This document shows, in pieces, positions 48,240 to 58,594 of a stretch of DNA of 64,000 bases. The DNA comes from Sabellastarte sp. h YS-2021. Lineage: Eukaryota; Annelida; Polychaeta; Sabellida; Sabellidae. The notes beneath the pieces are model-generated. The model was not told the origin of the DNA. It made no database searches and was given only the letters and a program-made list of their open reading frames with translations. The translations under genes and the position numbers were made by a program. Positions within the stretch are counted from its first letter, which is position 1. Each line of letters begins with the position of its first letter. Location of the stretch: positions 23,784,189 through 23,848,188 of the forward strand of contig OZ024931.1 in NCBI GenBank assembly GCA_964017235.1, in the 5' to 3' direction.

Positions 48240-48330
48240 CTATTGTAGGTAAGCTATTGTAGCACAATAAAATTGAAAATTTTTATTACTTAAATGTAGC
48301 TTTTATAAGCTACAAGCTTGCCATGTGGAA
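48240..48330 (+). repeat. E3 internal complementary region
   Basis: GGTAAGCTATTGTAGCACAA inversely matches the left end at 42732-42757, and directly after it ATTGAAAATTTTTATTACTT to CTTGCCATGTGGAACTGAAG inversely matches the right end at 48515-48582. The two halves meet at AATAAAATTGAAAA, which is the predicted circle junction. Confidence 0.88.
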
Positions 48331-48411
48331 CTGAAGAGTCCTACCCTGCCTCCCAGCTGCATTACAGCTGAGGGGGTATGGTCTAAATTTACAATGAGAG
48401 AAGGATGATGC

Positions 48412-48582
48412 GTAAGATTACACTGCTATGGTAAACTCTCAGGACAGGGGGATTCGGTCAATACTGATGTCTATTCTTCTTGGACATTGGCCAGATGCCT
48501 GCGGCCTCCCGAGATAGCATTCAGTTCCACATGGTAAGCTTGTAGCTTATAAAGCTACATTTAAGTAATTAAAATTTTCAAT
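48412..48582 (+). repeat. E3 right inverted terminal repeat
   Basis: Inverse of the left repeat over about 140 bp; its outer part (48540-48582) matches the internal complementary region instead. Confidence 0.88.
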
Positions 48583-48872
48583 TTTTTGAGATACTATCTC
48601 AATTTTTTCGATATTAAGTAATTGTTTTGAGATACTAAGTCAATTTTTTTAGATAACTATCTTACGTTTTTGAGATATTAAGTCAATTTTTTTAGATATT
48701 ATCTCAATTTCTTGATATACTAAGTCAATTTTTTGAGATATTAAGTCAATTGTTTTAGATAACTATCTCAATTTTCTGAGATACTCAATTTTTGGGATAT
48801 TAAGTAAATTTTTGAGATAATTATCTCAATTTTTTGGAGATATTATGTCAATTTTTTGAGATACTAAGTCTA
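48583..48872 (+). repeat. Minisatellite, right block after E3
   Basis: Continues the TTTTTTGAGATAcTAAGTCAA-type units. Together with 42686-42731 it would make about 340 bp before E3 arrived, similar in size to the left block (286 bp). Confidence 0.85.
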
Positions 48873-49265
48873 ATACTAATACTATTTTTTTAAATTTTTT
48901 ACAAGACAGTAAGGGGGGTAAGAGTGGAGCAGCCATGTACTTGTGAGATTTGTGACATCACACAATCTAAATGAGGGCTCATTCTGTTTATTTGATATCG
49001 TATTTATAAAAATGGAAAGTCTATTTTCTATTTTACTATTTGCAATTTTCACTTTGTCAGTGAGACTATTGCCATTTAACAAATGATGAAACATGGAAAT
49101 AAGAAGCAAGAAAAGGGGTATTTTTCAAGTAAAAAATACAAATTCCCTTTAATGTTTTCCCCACAAAATGAAAACATTATCAAATTTCTCAGTTACTGTT
49201 CTCAGGATTCCCATGACAATTAATCAATAAAACATCAATTTATTCAATTGGGCTCTTGAGGTGTC
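48873..49265. other. No feature recognised
   Basis: AT-rich DNA between the minisatellite and the 3' end of E4. Confidence 0.5.
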
Positions 49266-49983
49266 AGCACCCTAGTGGCCAAATGAAATAAAACACCATA
49301 TGTTGAGTTTATAAATATATAAGCTACTTTTTATTTTAATATGGCACAATAAAATGTTATAAAATATATAATGACTTTAATATTATAACCTCCTATTACA
49401 GAGTGAGACCTGGGAGGCAAATATAATTACAAAACAGAATGAATTTATGATTTTAGAAAAACTGACCTGCCAGATCAAAGGTCATGAATTGAACCCAATA
49501 CAAGGTTACCATTCCAGAGGTCAAAAGGGGCAGGTCAAAGGTCACAGCAGCCTGAAAAGGTCACTGTGAATGTCAAGCTAAGGTGAAAAGGAAAAGTCCC
49601 CAGACAAATTCTTGTTAGATATATAAAGACCACCAGGTCTCACTCTTCAGTGTGTTTTGAAAGTTATTATACCTTTTTCAATTATGTTACCGAATAAAAG
49701 CACATGACCCTGAAGGTCACTGAGTTTAAAGGTCATGATCCACAAAGGTAACTGTTGTATCATATAGCTGTTACTTTACAAGAGACTATACACAAGAGGA
49801 AGATATTAACACATGAAGGTCCTGACAGACCTAGGTGGATAATTGTGACTACAACCTTTAAATGAGCACTGTACTATGTACGACCTTGGAATAATTGGCA
49901 CAAGGTCAAAGGTCATGTATAGTACCTTATAGCTATAAAATTATGTTAAAAATATGGTTATGAAAGAAGGTGTTGATATCACC
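49266..49983 (-). repeat. E4 B2 repeat (element 3' end)
   Basis: 718 bp matching 51071-51789 almost base for base (for example an extra A at 51430). Starts AGCACCCTAGTGGCCAAATG on the plus strand. A 26-bp segment ending GTGTTGATATCACC is duplicated in tandem at its inner edge (to 50009). Rich in AAGGTCA words. Confidence 0.93.
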
Positions 49984-50873
49984 CTATGAAAGAAGGTGTT
50001 GATATCACCCTAAGATAAAGTACTATAAAAGTATATGGTGAGATTAAGTATAAAATTATTGAGATTAAGAGCTAAGAAGTTAAAAGGTAAAATATGCTTG
50101 ATAAGATAATAGTAAATACATTAGCAAGCTGATGTGACAATATGAATAAGTGACACACGAGTACAGATCCAGGTCAAGTTAAGATATGGTTTCCACATAA
50201 AATGCACTGGAATTCCTCACAGTAGGCTTCAATAAGAAACTTGGTCAATTCCATAGTTTGGATTCCAGATTGGTCCAGTTCCAAAGTGTAAGAAAGCATT
50301 GTTGCAGTCCCATAAGGATATCATAGTGAAAACGTATTGAAGATGTACCCATGCAAGGTCATTTATATAAGACAGAATAATATAAGACAGTAAAACACAC
50401 TGAATATATGGTCATTGTGGCACCCTCACTAAATGTTATATGTAGCCCTATTGACCGAATATTACGGCCTCTGCTTAACAATTTTCAACTCAAGCCACAA
50501 TTATGCTTTGACCAGGAGGCAATGTGCCATATGTATATCTTTATTATACATAATATGATGTTAAATATGTTAAATACAAGTTATATGAAATGTTCTTTCC
50601 ACAGAAGCTCCTCCTCAACTGCATGAACATGATGAGAGGTCCTCAGAGAGGTGAAGAGAAGCAGAAGATGTACACATATATTGTGTCCTTTATGAAGGAA
50701 TGCATGAACAGCAAGAACCACACACTGATATATTCCACGCTGTGATTTTACATATATATAGAAGAATAAGCATCCACCATCATTATGCATGGTGCTCTGA
50801 AAAACAAAAAATAGTAGTAGTCTGTTCTACATATAACAAAGAGGGGGAGGGTCATAATAAAATTTAGGGGTGG
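49984..50873. other. Spacer between E4 A2 and B2
   Basis: 890 bp with no match elsewhere in the window apart from the 26-bp duplication at its left edge. No domain seen in its ORFs. In the textbook arrangement A2 and B2 would be closer, so this may be an insertion or a lineage feature. Confidence 0.5.
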
Positions 50874-51070
50874 GTGAAATTCAGATGTTTCCTCGTGGGT
50901 TGTCAGCATGCAAATGGAAGAGGCATGGTCAGTTATTTCAATTGACCAGTGGTCAGCCAATCAGGTGATGCCACATGAAAGGACCAGGAACTTTCTAAAA
51001 TTTTTAACATTTTCGTACTGCTGACCCCCCCCAGTGCTGACCTTGCTGACACCCTCATGTCGACTCGTAC
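50874..51070 (-). repeat. E4 A2 repeat
   Basis: 197 bp from GTGAAATTCAGATGTTTCC to GACTCGTAC, matching 57789-57984 with two or three differences. It abuts B1 exactly, giving an intact B-A junction like the one expected in the circular intermediate. Confidence 0.93.
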
Positions 51071-51789
51071 AGCACCCTAGTGGCCAAATGAAATAAAACA
51101 CCATATGTTGGGTTTATAAATATATAAGCTACTTTTTATTTTAATATGGCACAATAAAATGTTATAAAATATATAATGACTTTAATATTATAACCTCCTA
51201 TTACAGAGTGAAACCTGGGAGGCAAATATAATTACAAAACAGAATGAATTTATGATTTTAGAAAAACTGACCTGCCAGATCAAAGGTCATGAATTGAACC
51301 CAATACAAGGTTACCATTCCAGAGGTCAAAAGGGGCAGGTCAAAGGTCACAGCAGCCTGAAAAGGTCACTGTGAATGTCAAGCTAAGGTGAAAAGGAAAA
51401 GTCCCCAGACAAATTCTTGTTAGATATATAAAAGACCACCAGGTCTCACTCTTCAGTGTGTTTTGAAAGTTATTATACCTTTTTCAATTATGTTACCGAA
51501 TAAAAGCACATGACCCTGAAGGTCACTGAGTTTAAAGGTCATGATCCACAAAGGTAACTGTTGTATCATATAGCTGTTACTTTACAAGAGACTATACACA
51601 AGAGGAAGATATTAACACATGAAGGTCCTGACAGACCTAGGAGGATAATTGTGACTACGACCTTTAAATGAGCACTGTACTATGTACGACCTTGGAATAA
51701 TTGGCACAAGGTCAAAGGTCATGTATAGTACCTTATAGCTATAAAATTATGTTAAAAATATGGTTATGAAAGAAGGTGTTGATATCACC
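51071..51789 (-). repeat. E4 B1 repeat
   Basis: 719 bp, direct copy of 49266-49983. It lies just downstream of the recombinase stop and probably supplies the 3' UTR of the element RNA. Confidence 0.93.
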
Positions 51790-51807
51790 AAAGCACCAAG
51801 TATGAAG

Positions 51808-52818
51808 TTAGGTGTGTAGGGCAGCCTTGAATGCCCTGCACACTGGGGATTCAAGGGAAGGGGCAGAAGATAAGTACGACCATATGGCGTCGGATCGCCA
51901 AGTGCCATGCTTCATGATGTGTTCAAGTGGCACACCATTCTGAAATGCCCAAGAGGCACCTGCCCTTCGAAAATCATGGAATTTAAGTGTTTTTGAAAGA
52001 CCTAAGTGGTTAGAAATATCTTTAAGGTGTTTACGAGCAACCGAGTCTGTCAAAGGAAGCAGACCTTGTATTCCGGGGATAATAAACAGTGGTTCATTGT
52101 CAGATACCGGGTATAACCGGGTCATTCTGTCCAGGGCCACAGTAGGACACAGATGAGATTCGCCTAAAGAAGGAATGGGAATAGTGACAATATCTTTTCT
52201 ATTTTGTAAGGTCTTTGACCATTTGATTAAAAGAACAGCTCCATTTGATGTGGAAATGTAATCACCTCGGGCTAAATGCCTAGTATGGTCGAAACTTGCT
52301 ACAGAATGAGGCAGAATGTTGGATAGGCGCAAAAAGGAAAAGAAACACAATAAGTACAATGGTTGAAATATAGATGGAAACCTAAACTTTTCACATGACT
52401 GAAGAATGTTCTGTAGGAGTTGTATATCTAATGAGGAGCGCCTGGGAGGAGCTAATGGAGCTTGTAACTTCAGTGATTTCAAATACAAGGACGTGCGCTC
52501 ATCTGTGAAAGGAGTGGTATTCAAACCATGAATAATATGAAAAGCTCTGAGACCAGCCATATAATTAGCAATATTTCCCTGTGATTGAGAATTTTGCACA
52601 AGATATTCCATAAATGATAACAGAATAAACACATCTACCTGATGAGGTGGCAGCCCAGCCGCCACCTTGAAGGATTGGAAGTCAAGCCACATCCTTGTGT
52701 ACTGGCGCTTTGTGGCAGGCCTGAAGCCATCTAACAACCTGTCTGAAGCCAAGGTGGCCAGATATGAGCCATATGTTTCTGGCACATACAGCCAAGGTTT
52801 TGTCTCTACATCTACCAT
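51808..52818 (-). CDS. E4 tyrosine recombinase, apparently intact
   Basis: 336 aa, uninterrupted. The core-binding part includes FRPATKRQYTRMW and LLSFMEYLVQ. The catalytic part has box I FFSFLRLSNILPHS, the lysine strand LLIKWSKTLQN, the HxxR box FHDFRRAGASWAF, the HGTW box (KHGTWRSDA) and a following tyrosine in IWSYL as likely nucleophile. It would join the circular DNA into target sites. The first 20 or so codons are the RNase H text read out of frame, because a deletion fused the genes; the real N-terminus is probably near the Tyr-Gly-Ser segment. It is collinear with the E2 recombinase. Confidence 0.88.
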   Translation of the reverse strand: MVDVETKPWLYVPETYGSYLATLASDRLLDGFRPATKRQYTRMWLDFQSFKVAAGLPPHQVDVFILLSFMEYLVQNSQSQGNIANYMAGLRAFHIIHGLNTTPFTDERTSLYLKSLKLQAPLAPPRRSSLDIQLLQNILQSCEKFRFPSIFQPLYLLCFFSFLRLSNILPHSVASFDHTRHLARGDYISTSNGAVLLIKWSKTLQNRKDIVTIPIPSLGESHLCPTVALDRMTRLYPVSDNEPLFIIPGIQGLLPLTDSVARKHLKDISNHLGLSKTLKFHDFRRAGASWAFQNGVPLEHIMKHGTWRSDAIWSYLSSAPSLESPVCRAFKAALHT

Positions 52819-54493
52819 TAGTTAGCACTTCTACCACTGCCTGGTTGTCACACCAAATTTTTATTCTCTTGTTGGACCAATGATTGGCCCAAACTTTGCA
52901 AGCAACCACTATATTTAATATTTCCAATTGGACTATATTGTAGCCCATATAGCCTTTAGGTAATGGAAGATTATAGACCATATTTCCAAATACAGCATCC
53001 AAACCTGTTAAGGAGGCGTCAAGATGCATTTGGGAATGACAGTTAGATTGGTCATAATATGTAACTCCATTATAATGTTCAAGAAAGGCGTCAAACCAGC
53101 CGAGGTCCAGAAAGAAATCTTCAGTTAAGAGTATTTTTCTGACATTATTGTTGTCTCTGAGAAGCTGCAGCATTCTATTAAGAAAAAATCTGGCTGGCTT
53201 GATGCACTTAGTAATGTAAAGAAGTAATCCCAGTAATGACTGAAGATCAGTCTTACTACAATAAGTCTTGCCAGACCATTTTTTGCATGTTTTTACAATC
53301 TCTTGGAGTTTTTCCTGTGGTATTGATATAGTTCTATTAACTGAATCAACTAATATCCCAAGACAAGTAACAGACGTGGCTGGTGAAACTAGCTTCTTGG
53401 TACTTATATCTAAACCAAGGTCTTGCAACAGATTTAATAAAAAGTGGTAAGAATTCTGAATTTCAGTGGGAAGGCCAGTATATATGAGGTTGCCTATATA
53501 AATAAACAAACCTGTATGACCATGTGACGTCATGATATACCTAATTGCGTCAGAACACCTCTGAAAAAATAAAGACCCATGACAAAATCCAAATGGCGTC
53601 GAAACGTCAATATAATGACGCTGGTCAACTTGAAAACCCAATAAGTCAATGTCTGCTGGGTCTACCCTCAAATGACGAAAGGCCCGACTAATATCTATTT
53701 TGAATAGCTGAGCAGCAGGGCCTAACTTCACCAATGAATATGTAATATTGTCAATAGAAGGGTAATGAAGTGAGTAAATAGTATTTAAGTAGATATCTCT
53801 CTTAACGCCAGCATTAACTGAAAAATTGGGAGGCCAACTTAAATCCATGATTGTTCGTTTTTTATCCGAGTCTTGTTTTGCCCTGGTCATTAGTGGAGAA
53901 GTATGTAATGGGCATGGGACTATATCAAATGGGCCAATAATAGCCTCATACTGAAGCTCTTCCTCCACGTAACGCCTAACATGTTCAATGTCATTAATGG
54001 CTGAAGTATGGTTGTCATGTGTGGATACAAGAAGACAATGTCTATCAAAGTCCAAAGGGAAACCATAGTGGAGTAAATCCACTATCTGCTGGTCCCAATA
54101 GTCCTTAAGATGGTGTTGCCATCTGTTTATATTCAAGTGAGAATTAACTGGTATCCTACATTTAAGATAATTGTGTGTACCACTATTTTTTACTAAGTCA
54201 TGAGCTTGTAAAATACTAGGAATTTCTGTCCATTTAACTGAAGGACCTTTATATAGCTTAAGTGGCGTATGAGGTACAAAACCAAAGTATCCCCCAGTCT
54301 GTGATATGCAACGCTGTTTTTCAATGCACATTCCAGTGAGAGTACAGGCCCCATTAGATGGTTCGCTGTTTATTTCATTGCTATTGTCAGGATTACAGTT
54401 TCCGTTTTTATGCAATTGCAAAAAAGTCACGTGATCATCAGATACTTTTTCCCCACCCCCCCTGATTTGAGGTAACCTCCTCATCAAGAACAT
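52682..54493 (-). pseudogene. E4 reverse transcriptase and RNase H with altered YxDD motif
   Basis: 603 aa. RT motifs: YGFPLDFDR, then TIMDLSWPPNFSVN, LFKIDISRAFRHLR, VSTPFGFCHGSLFF, and where YIDD is expected the text is YIGN (codons 53489-53500), so both catalytic aspartates are lost. RNase H keeps HLDASLTGLDAVFGN, QLEILNIVVA and WCDNQAVVEVL but lacks the last block (the HIKG...ADLLSR region of E2); after CARNIWL the frame runs into recombinase sequence. It cannot be an active RT, although it is otherwise open. The N-terminus joins the 54707-54438 frame by a frameshift in a C-run at about 54460. Confidence 0.87.
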
Positions 54494-54707
54494 TTGAATC
54501 CACGTGGAGAGATAAGTTTAAATTTTGAGCAATAAATCTACTGGCACTGGCATGAGTATTGTCAGTTTCATGTACATGGCTTGACTGCGTGATATCAGGG
54601 GTCAAATTTTTCTTGGTATTGACCTTAAGCTGTGTTTTTGTTGCAGTAACTTGATCTGTGTATGACCCCTGGTTGTTTTTGGAGGTATACTCCTCATAGT
54701 CTTGCAA
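54438..54707 (-). pseudogene. E4 pol N-terminal segment (frameshifted from RT)
   Basis: 89 aa, low complexity, polar, ending GGWGKSI where a run of C (plus strand 54454-54466) shifts the frame; the RT ORF carries on with GGGEKVSDD. Its upstream end is the hAT insertion at 54729; beyond the insertion the frame is open in the 56097-56426 ORF, so the two were one frame. Confidence 0.7.
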
Positions 54708-54728
54708 TGGTTGAAATCTATTCTTTAA

Positions 54729-56136
54729 CAGACTTGTAATCTATTACAGCCAATCTATTACTATTACTATTACATTTGAAAATATTCAATCTATTACTAT
54801 TACTATTACATTTGAAAATTTTAAATCTATTACTATTACTATTACATTGGCATCTATTACTTCTATTACTTTCTATTACATTCTATTACAATTTGGCGCA
54901 AACTTGAGAGGTAATTTTAACACAGAAATAAAACTGACAGGATACTTTATACATCTAATTTTATTGAAAATGCTTCAGATTATGCCCTACAAGGATAAAA
55001 TATCACAAATATATCACTTGGTATATTTACAATTAAATAAATAGATCCTGTATTTATTCTTTTTAAGAATGACTTGACTACTTGGAGAATTTATGAGAAT
55101 TCTATACAAAGCCACTTAAGTGCTGTAAATTTTGCAATGAGAGGTATATTTCTGGCAAATTCCGTGCAAAGCTTTTTAAATGCTGAAAAATATGTTATTA
55201 TCAGTAAATATTATCTGGGGGAAAATACACTGTTGTAAAACAATTCTCATATTTATTCACTTTATGATGAGTTGTTAGATTTGAAAAACTCTTATTATTA
55301 TGAGAAATACTTGATGAGCAGTGTTTACAAAAGAAAACACTGCATTCAAAGAACCCCTTTCTTTCAAATTCTTTGCATGCAGAGCCCACCTCAAAATGAT
55401 TCAAGAGTGACATTTATGTTTGAAAATAATAACTCCGGTAATTTTATGTAAATCAGTGAAACAGCTAACATATGCCACAATGCTGCCCTTATTATACACA
55501 ATAGTGACCTGTGTGATTGCCTTTCATGTGTCACAGTTTCTCCTTACTCAGGAACATTTAGTTAATCCTTCCAAAGGTTAAATTGGCCTCTTTAAGCCTT
55601 TAATAATACCACCTCAAAGACAGTTGTTTTAGAACATTCAATCAAAGAGGGACAATTAAAGGTCCCTTGATATTTCAAAGTTATTTATTTTAACATTTGT
55701 GTGTTATATTTAGTATTCTTTGATGACAAGTTGATTATTTGAAAAGTTTATGTATGAAAGTTTAAAATGAATTTGACTTATGAGTGCTACAAAATCAATT
55801 CATTATTGTTTTGAAGTTTATTTAAAGTGATGATTTTGTGACAATTAATTCATTATTGTATCAAAGTCCATTTAAAGTATTAATTTATATGAAAACTAAT
55901 TGATTACAGAATTAAAGTCCATGTTAAGTGATCATTTCTCTACAACCTCCTTCTGAAAAATAGCAAAGGGTAAATTGTAATAGAAAAATAATAGAAAGTA
56001 ATAGATGTAATAGATAGAATTTCAATCTATTACTATTACTATTACATTTGAAAAATTTCAATCTATTACTATTACATCGAAGTTGACTCCAATCTATTAC
56101 TTTTCTATTACTTCTATTACTTTGTTTACAAGTCTG
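54729..56136 (-). mobile_element. hAT-type insertion in E4, 1408 bp, 8-bp target duplication
   Basis: Ends CAGACTTGTAA and TTACAAGTCTG are inverted, with TTCTTTAA directly outside both (54721-54728, 56137-56144). Subterminal stretches of CTATTACTATTACATTTG words lie at 54760-54850 and 56020-56090. On the minus strand 55413-55201 is open and contains FFCKHC followed by SNLTTHHKVNK, a BED-zinc-finger-like pattern such as begins many hAT transposases. So this is a deletion derivative of a hAT element. Confidence 0.87.
55201..55413 (-). pseudogene. BED-finger-like remnant of hAT transposase
   Basis: 70 aa with the pattern C-x2-C (CKHC) and, 17 residues on, histidines in LTTHHKVNK; preceded by the sort of aromatic and charged residues seen in BED fingers. 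It is too short for function. The call depends on the pattern and on lying within a hAT-type insertion; a chance match is possible. Confidence 0.45.
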
Positions 56137-56533
56137 TTCTTTAATAGTACTTGGTCGAGTGCCTCAGTACTCGAACCCCTGGTCACACTACCACCAATCG
56201 ACAGTCTCTGAACTGTAGGAGTATGTTCCTTCAGACTTGTATTTTGTACCACAGACTGAAGCTTCCCACTTTGAATCTGTTTTTGTTTTTGATTCTTGGT
56301 GCGAGTTGCTTGACTTTTGGTAGGGGACATGTAACTACTGTGGGTACATTGTTTACCCATCGCAAGTGCTTGGGCATATGTTTTTCCAGGAACTGTTTTT
56401 GATATGTTTTCCAACTGTGGAACCATCTGAAAGCCAAATGTTTTGTTGCCTGATACTCAGTTTTAGAATTAGCCAAAAAGTTGTTGTAAAACATCTTAGT
56501 TTTATGAGTCAAGGCATGTCCTGGAACTTCCAT
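56097..56533 (-). pseudogene. E4 gag/pol linker segment
   Basis: Two overlapping frames. 56426 downwards holds KTYAQALAMGKQCTHSS, collinear with E2 RTYAQVLSTKV, and runs on to the hAT insertion; codons after 56137 are hAT sequence. The exact gag/pol boundary is not evident. Confidence 0.6.
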
Positions 56534-56541
56534 GCCCCAAC

Positions 56542-57708
56542 CTATTCGTTTTTTGTAGCATGTTTCCTATTTTTATTTCTACATTCATTTTCTGGATGTG
56601 GGTAGGTCTTACCACCAATAGCAAAACATGCTGCACAAATGTGTTTGTATGTGACGCCTTTGGTATCATGCGTCCTAGCGAAAGAACAAGTGCCTTGGTT
56701 ATAGTAAGTACATGGTACTGCCTTACTTGTTTTTTGATTATTTTTCTTGCTATTTGATAAGTTGGCAGGTGGAGCAATGTGTCGCTGAGCGTTTGCACGC
56801 CTTATCCTATCAATTTTATCTACATCGGTATAATTTTTTACATCACCTTGCTCCATTCTGCACAACAAGACGGCGTGGCTGGCTCTTGCCGCATCCCAAG
56901 AGAAGTCTTGAGCATCTTCCAGTAATGAGATCAAATAGTCCAACATGGAATCTTTATTTTTGAAATTTGTCTCATCTCTCACGATGCGTCAAAAGCCAGC
57001 CACCCACTGAGACATAGATAACTGATCATACTGTATACATTCTTTCTTTGAACCAGCCAAAACGTATTCTTGTGGCCATTTAACCCTATCAGGGACTACC
57101 ACTTCAACCGATCCGCCCCTAAGTGACTTTATTTTTGTACCTGATCTGTTATCTTCTACAAGATTTTTCAACCTTTGCTCGACCTGAGCTTGAATATAGG
57201 CATCATTCCTCAAGACTTGTAAATCTGGAAGCGTTTGAGCAGATGCTTGTGTAGGAGGCAGTGTGACCGGGGTTTGCGGCACTACAGTTTGTTTTTTACT
57301 TTTATTTTTCAATTTTGTAACACCGTTACTTTTCTTGCATTTTTTCCCTTCAATCATATCTAAACGTTCAGTAATACTTCTTAGTTGTGCGAGAATCTTT
57401 AAATTGATTTCTTGCTGAGAAATAACGCCAGAACTTGAACTACTGGCTTCAATTGAACTACTCAGTACTTGTTTATCAGTCCCAGTACTTTCACTAACCC
57501 CAGTTTGTTCAGTATCTGTTTCTACATTTGACATACTGTCATTATTCTCACTATCAGAATCGGAATCTGACACCTGACCTGATTTGGAAGTTTCTTGCTG
57601 ACACTGCAGAAGAGTTGACACAAATCTGTCATCTGACACTTCGAACTGGTCGGGTATAGCAGCCTCACTGCCACCAGAATGCAAGTTGTATGCTCTCTTC
57701 TCAGACAT
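56542..57708 (-). pseudogene. E4 gag with one in-frame stop
   Basis: A single frame from ATG at 57708 to 56542, broken only by TGA at 56989-56991, where the E2 relative has Cys. Acidic, Ser-rich N-terminus (VSDSDSDSENNDSM), a helical stretch, a Lys-rich stretch (GKKCKKSNGVTKLKNKSKK), the conserved block VKWPQEYVLAG and MSQWVAGF, then MLDYLISLLEDAQDFSW and a CCCH-type finger CTYYNQGTCSFARTHDTKGV with YKHICAACF and a Cys in NECRNK. This finger type is seen in gag of PAT/Ngaro-like elements. Confidence 0.85.
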
Positions 57709-57788
57709 AACTATATCAAACTATATCAGTAAACAATAAAAACTAAAAGCCCTAAAAATATGTGGTTAAAATCTGTAAAACTGTTGCT

Positions 57789-57984
57789 GTGAAATTCAGA
57801 TGTTTCCTCGTGGGTTGTCAGCATGCAAATGGAAGAGGCATGGTCAGTTATTTCAATTGACCAGTGGTCAGCCAATCAGGTGATGCCACATGAAAGGACC
57901 AGGAACTTTCTAAAATTTTTAACATTTTCGTACTGCTGACCCCCCCAGTGCTGACCTTGCCGACACCCTCATGTTGACTCGTAC
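57789..57984 (-). repeat. E4 A1 repeat (element 5' end)
   Basis: 196 bp matching A2 (50874-51070). The outer end is GACTCGTAC on the plus strand. Between it and the gag ATG are about 80 bp of leader. Confidence 0.92.
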
Positions 57985-58594
57985 AATCAAATAAGGGGCA
58001 GGTCAGCCATGTGTTCTGAGAATTGATATTGTAATATAACTTCAAAGGCCTATGACATCACAATGGTGATGATGTCACAATGCAGTGTTGCTTTATATTA
58101 TACATTAATATCAACCGTGATAGTTGTATGTTTAACTTGATTATGTCATTGAGATAATTGAGGTTTTTATTTAGCAGTGTACTTAACACTTTTGTTTTTA
58201 TATATTGAAATTAAACTTGTAAAAACAAAATTAAATAGATTTATTATTATTAAATCTAAGAAGTCAAACAAAGGAGAAAGATATATAAGGCCTTTTAACA
58301 AAACAGAAAATGGAGCTTTATTCACACTTTGACACAAAAATTTGAGTTGAAAATGTAACCAAAACCCAAACACAACTGTTTTTCCTTTTGCCCTTTGATA
58401 TGTGACAAAAAATTATTAGAATGGCCTCTCATTATGTACTGTGATTAATTCGTAGAGTAGAAAAAGCAACAAACAACAAAGAAAACAAAATGTAAATATA
58501 AAACAGAGACAAAGTATGAAAATATCACAGTATAAGTCTAACCAAGACTAGATTAGACAAATAAATTAGCACAAAGGACAAAACACAAAATTAA
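57985..58594. other. Spacer between E4 and the LINE, includes LINE 3' UTR
   Basis: AT-rich; the part next to 58594 is downstream of the LINE ORF2 stop on the minus strand. No poly(A) tail or target duplication was identified, so the LINE 3' end is not fixed. Confidence 0.5.

Larger units (their letters stand above)
42732..48582 (+). mobile_element. E3: DIRS1-like retrotransposon nested in the minisatellite
   Basis: Inverted terminal repeats (42732-42905 and 48412-48582), an internal complementary region (48240-48330), gag, RT/RNase H/Dam-like and recombinase make up a whole DIRS1-type element, 5.85 kb. Its ends are fixed by the internal complementary region: the left end starts TTTATTG and the right end finishes TTTTCAAT. 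Minisatellite continues on both sides. It is defective: the RT catalytic part is deleted and several frames are broken. Confidence 0.9.
49266..57984 (-). mobile_element. E4: split-direct-repeat (PAT/Ngaro-type) tyrosine-recombinase retrotransposon
   Basis: On the minus strand the order is A1 (57984-57789), gag, RT/RNase H, recombinase (to 51808), B1 (51789-51071), A2 (51070-50874), a 0.9 kb spacer and B2 (49983-49266). A1/A2 and B1/B2 are near-identical direct copies, the split-direct-repeat plan of PAT, Kangaroo and Ngaro elements. It is 8.7 kb including a 1.4 kb hAT insertion. Defects: a stop and frameshifts in gag, YIGN in RT, and a missing RNase H end. The repeats and the recombinase look young. 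Confidence 0.88.

Noticed and set aside
49984..50873. Spacer ORFs as a possible accessory gene of E4
   Set aside because: Two short ORFs (72 and 69 aa) overlap on opposite strands, without motifs or good context.
57985..58373. Possible extra gene between E4 and the LINE
   Set aside because: Short ORFs only, no recognisable motif, AT-rich.
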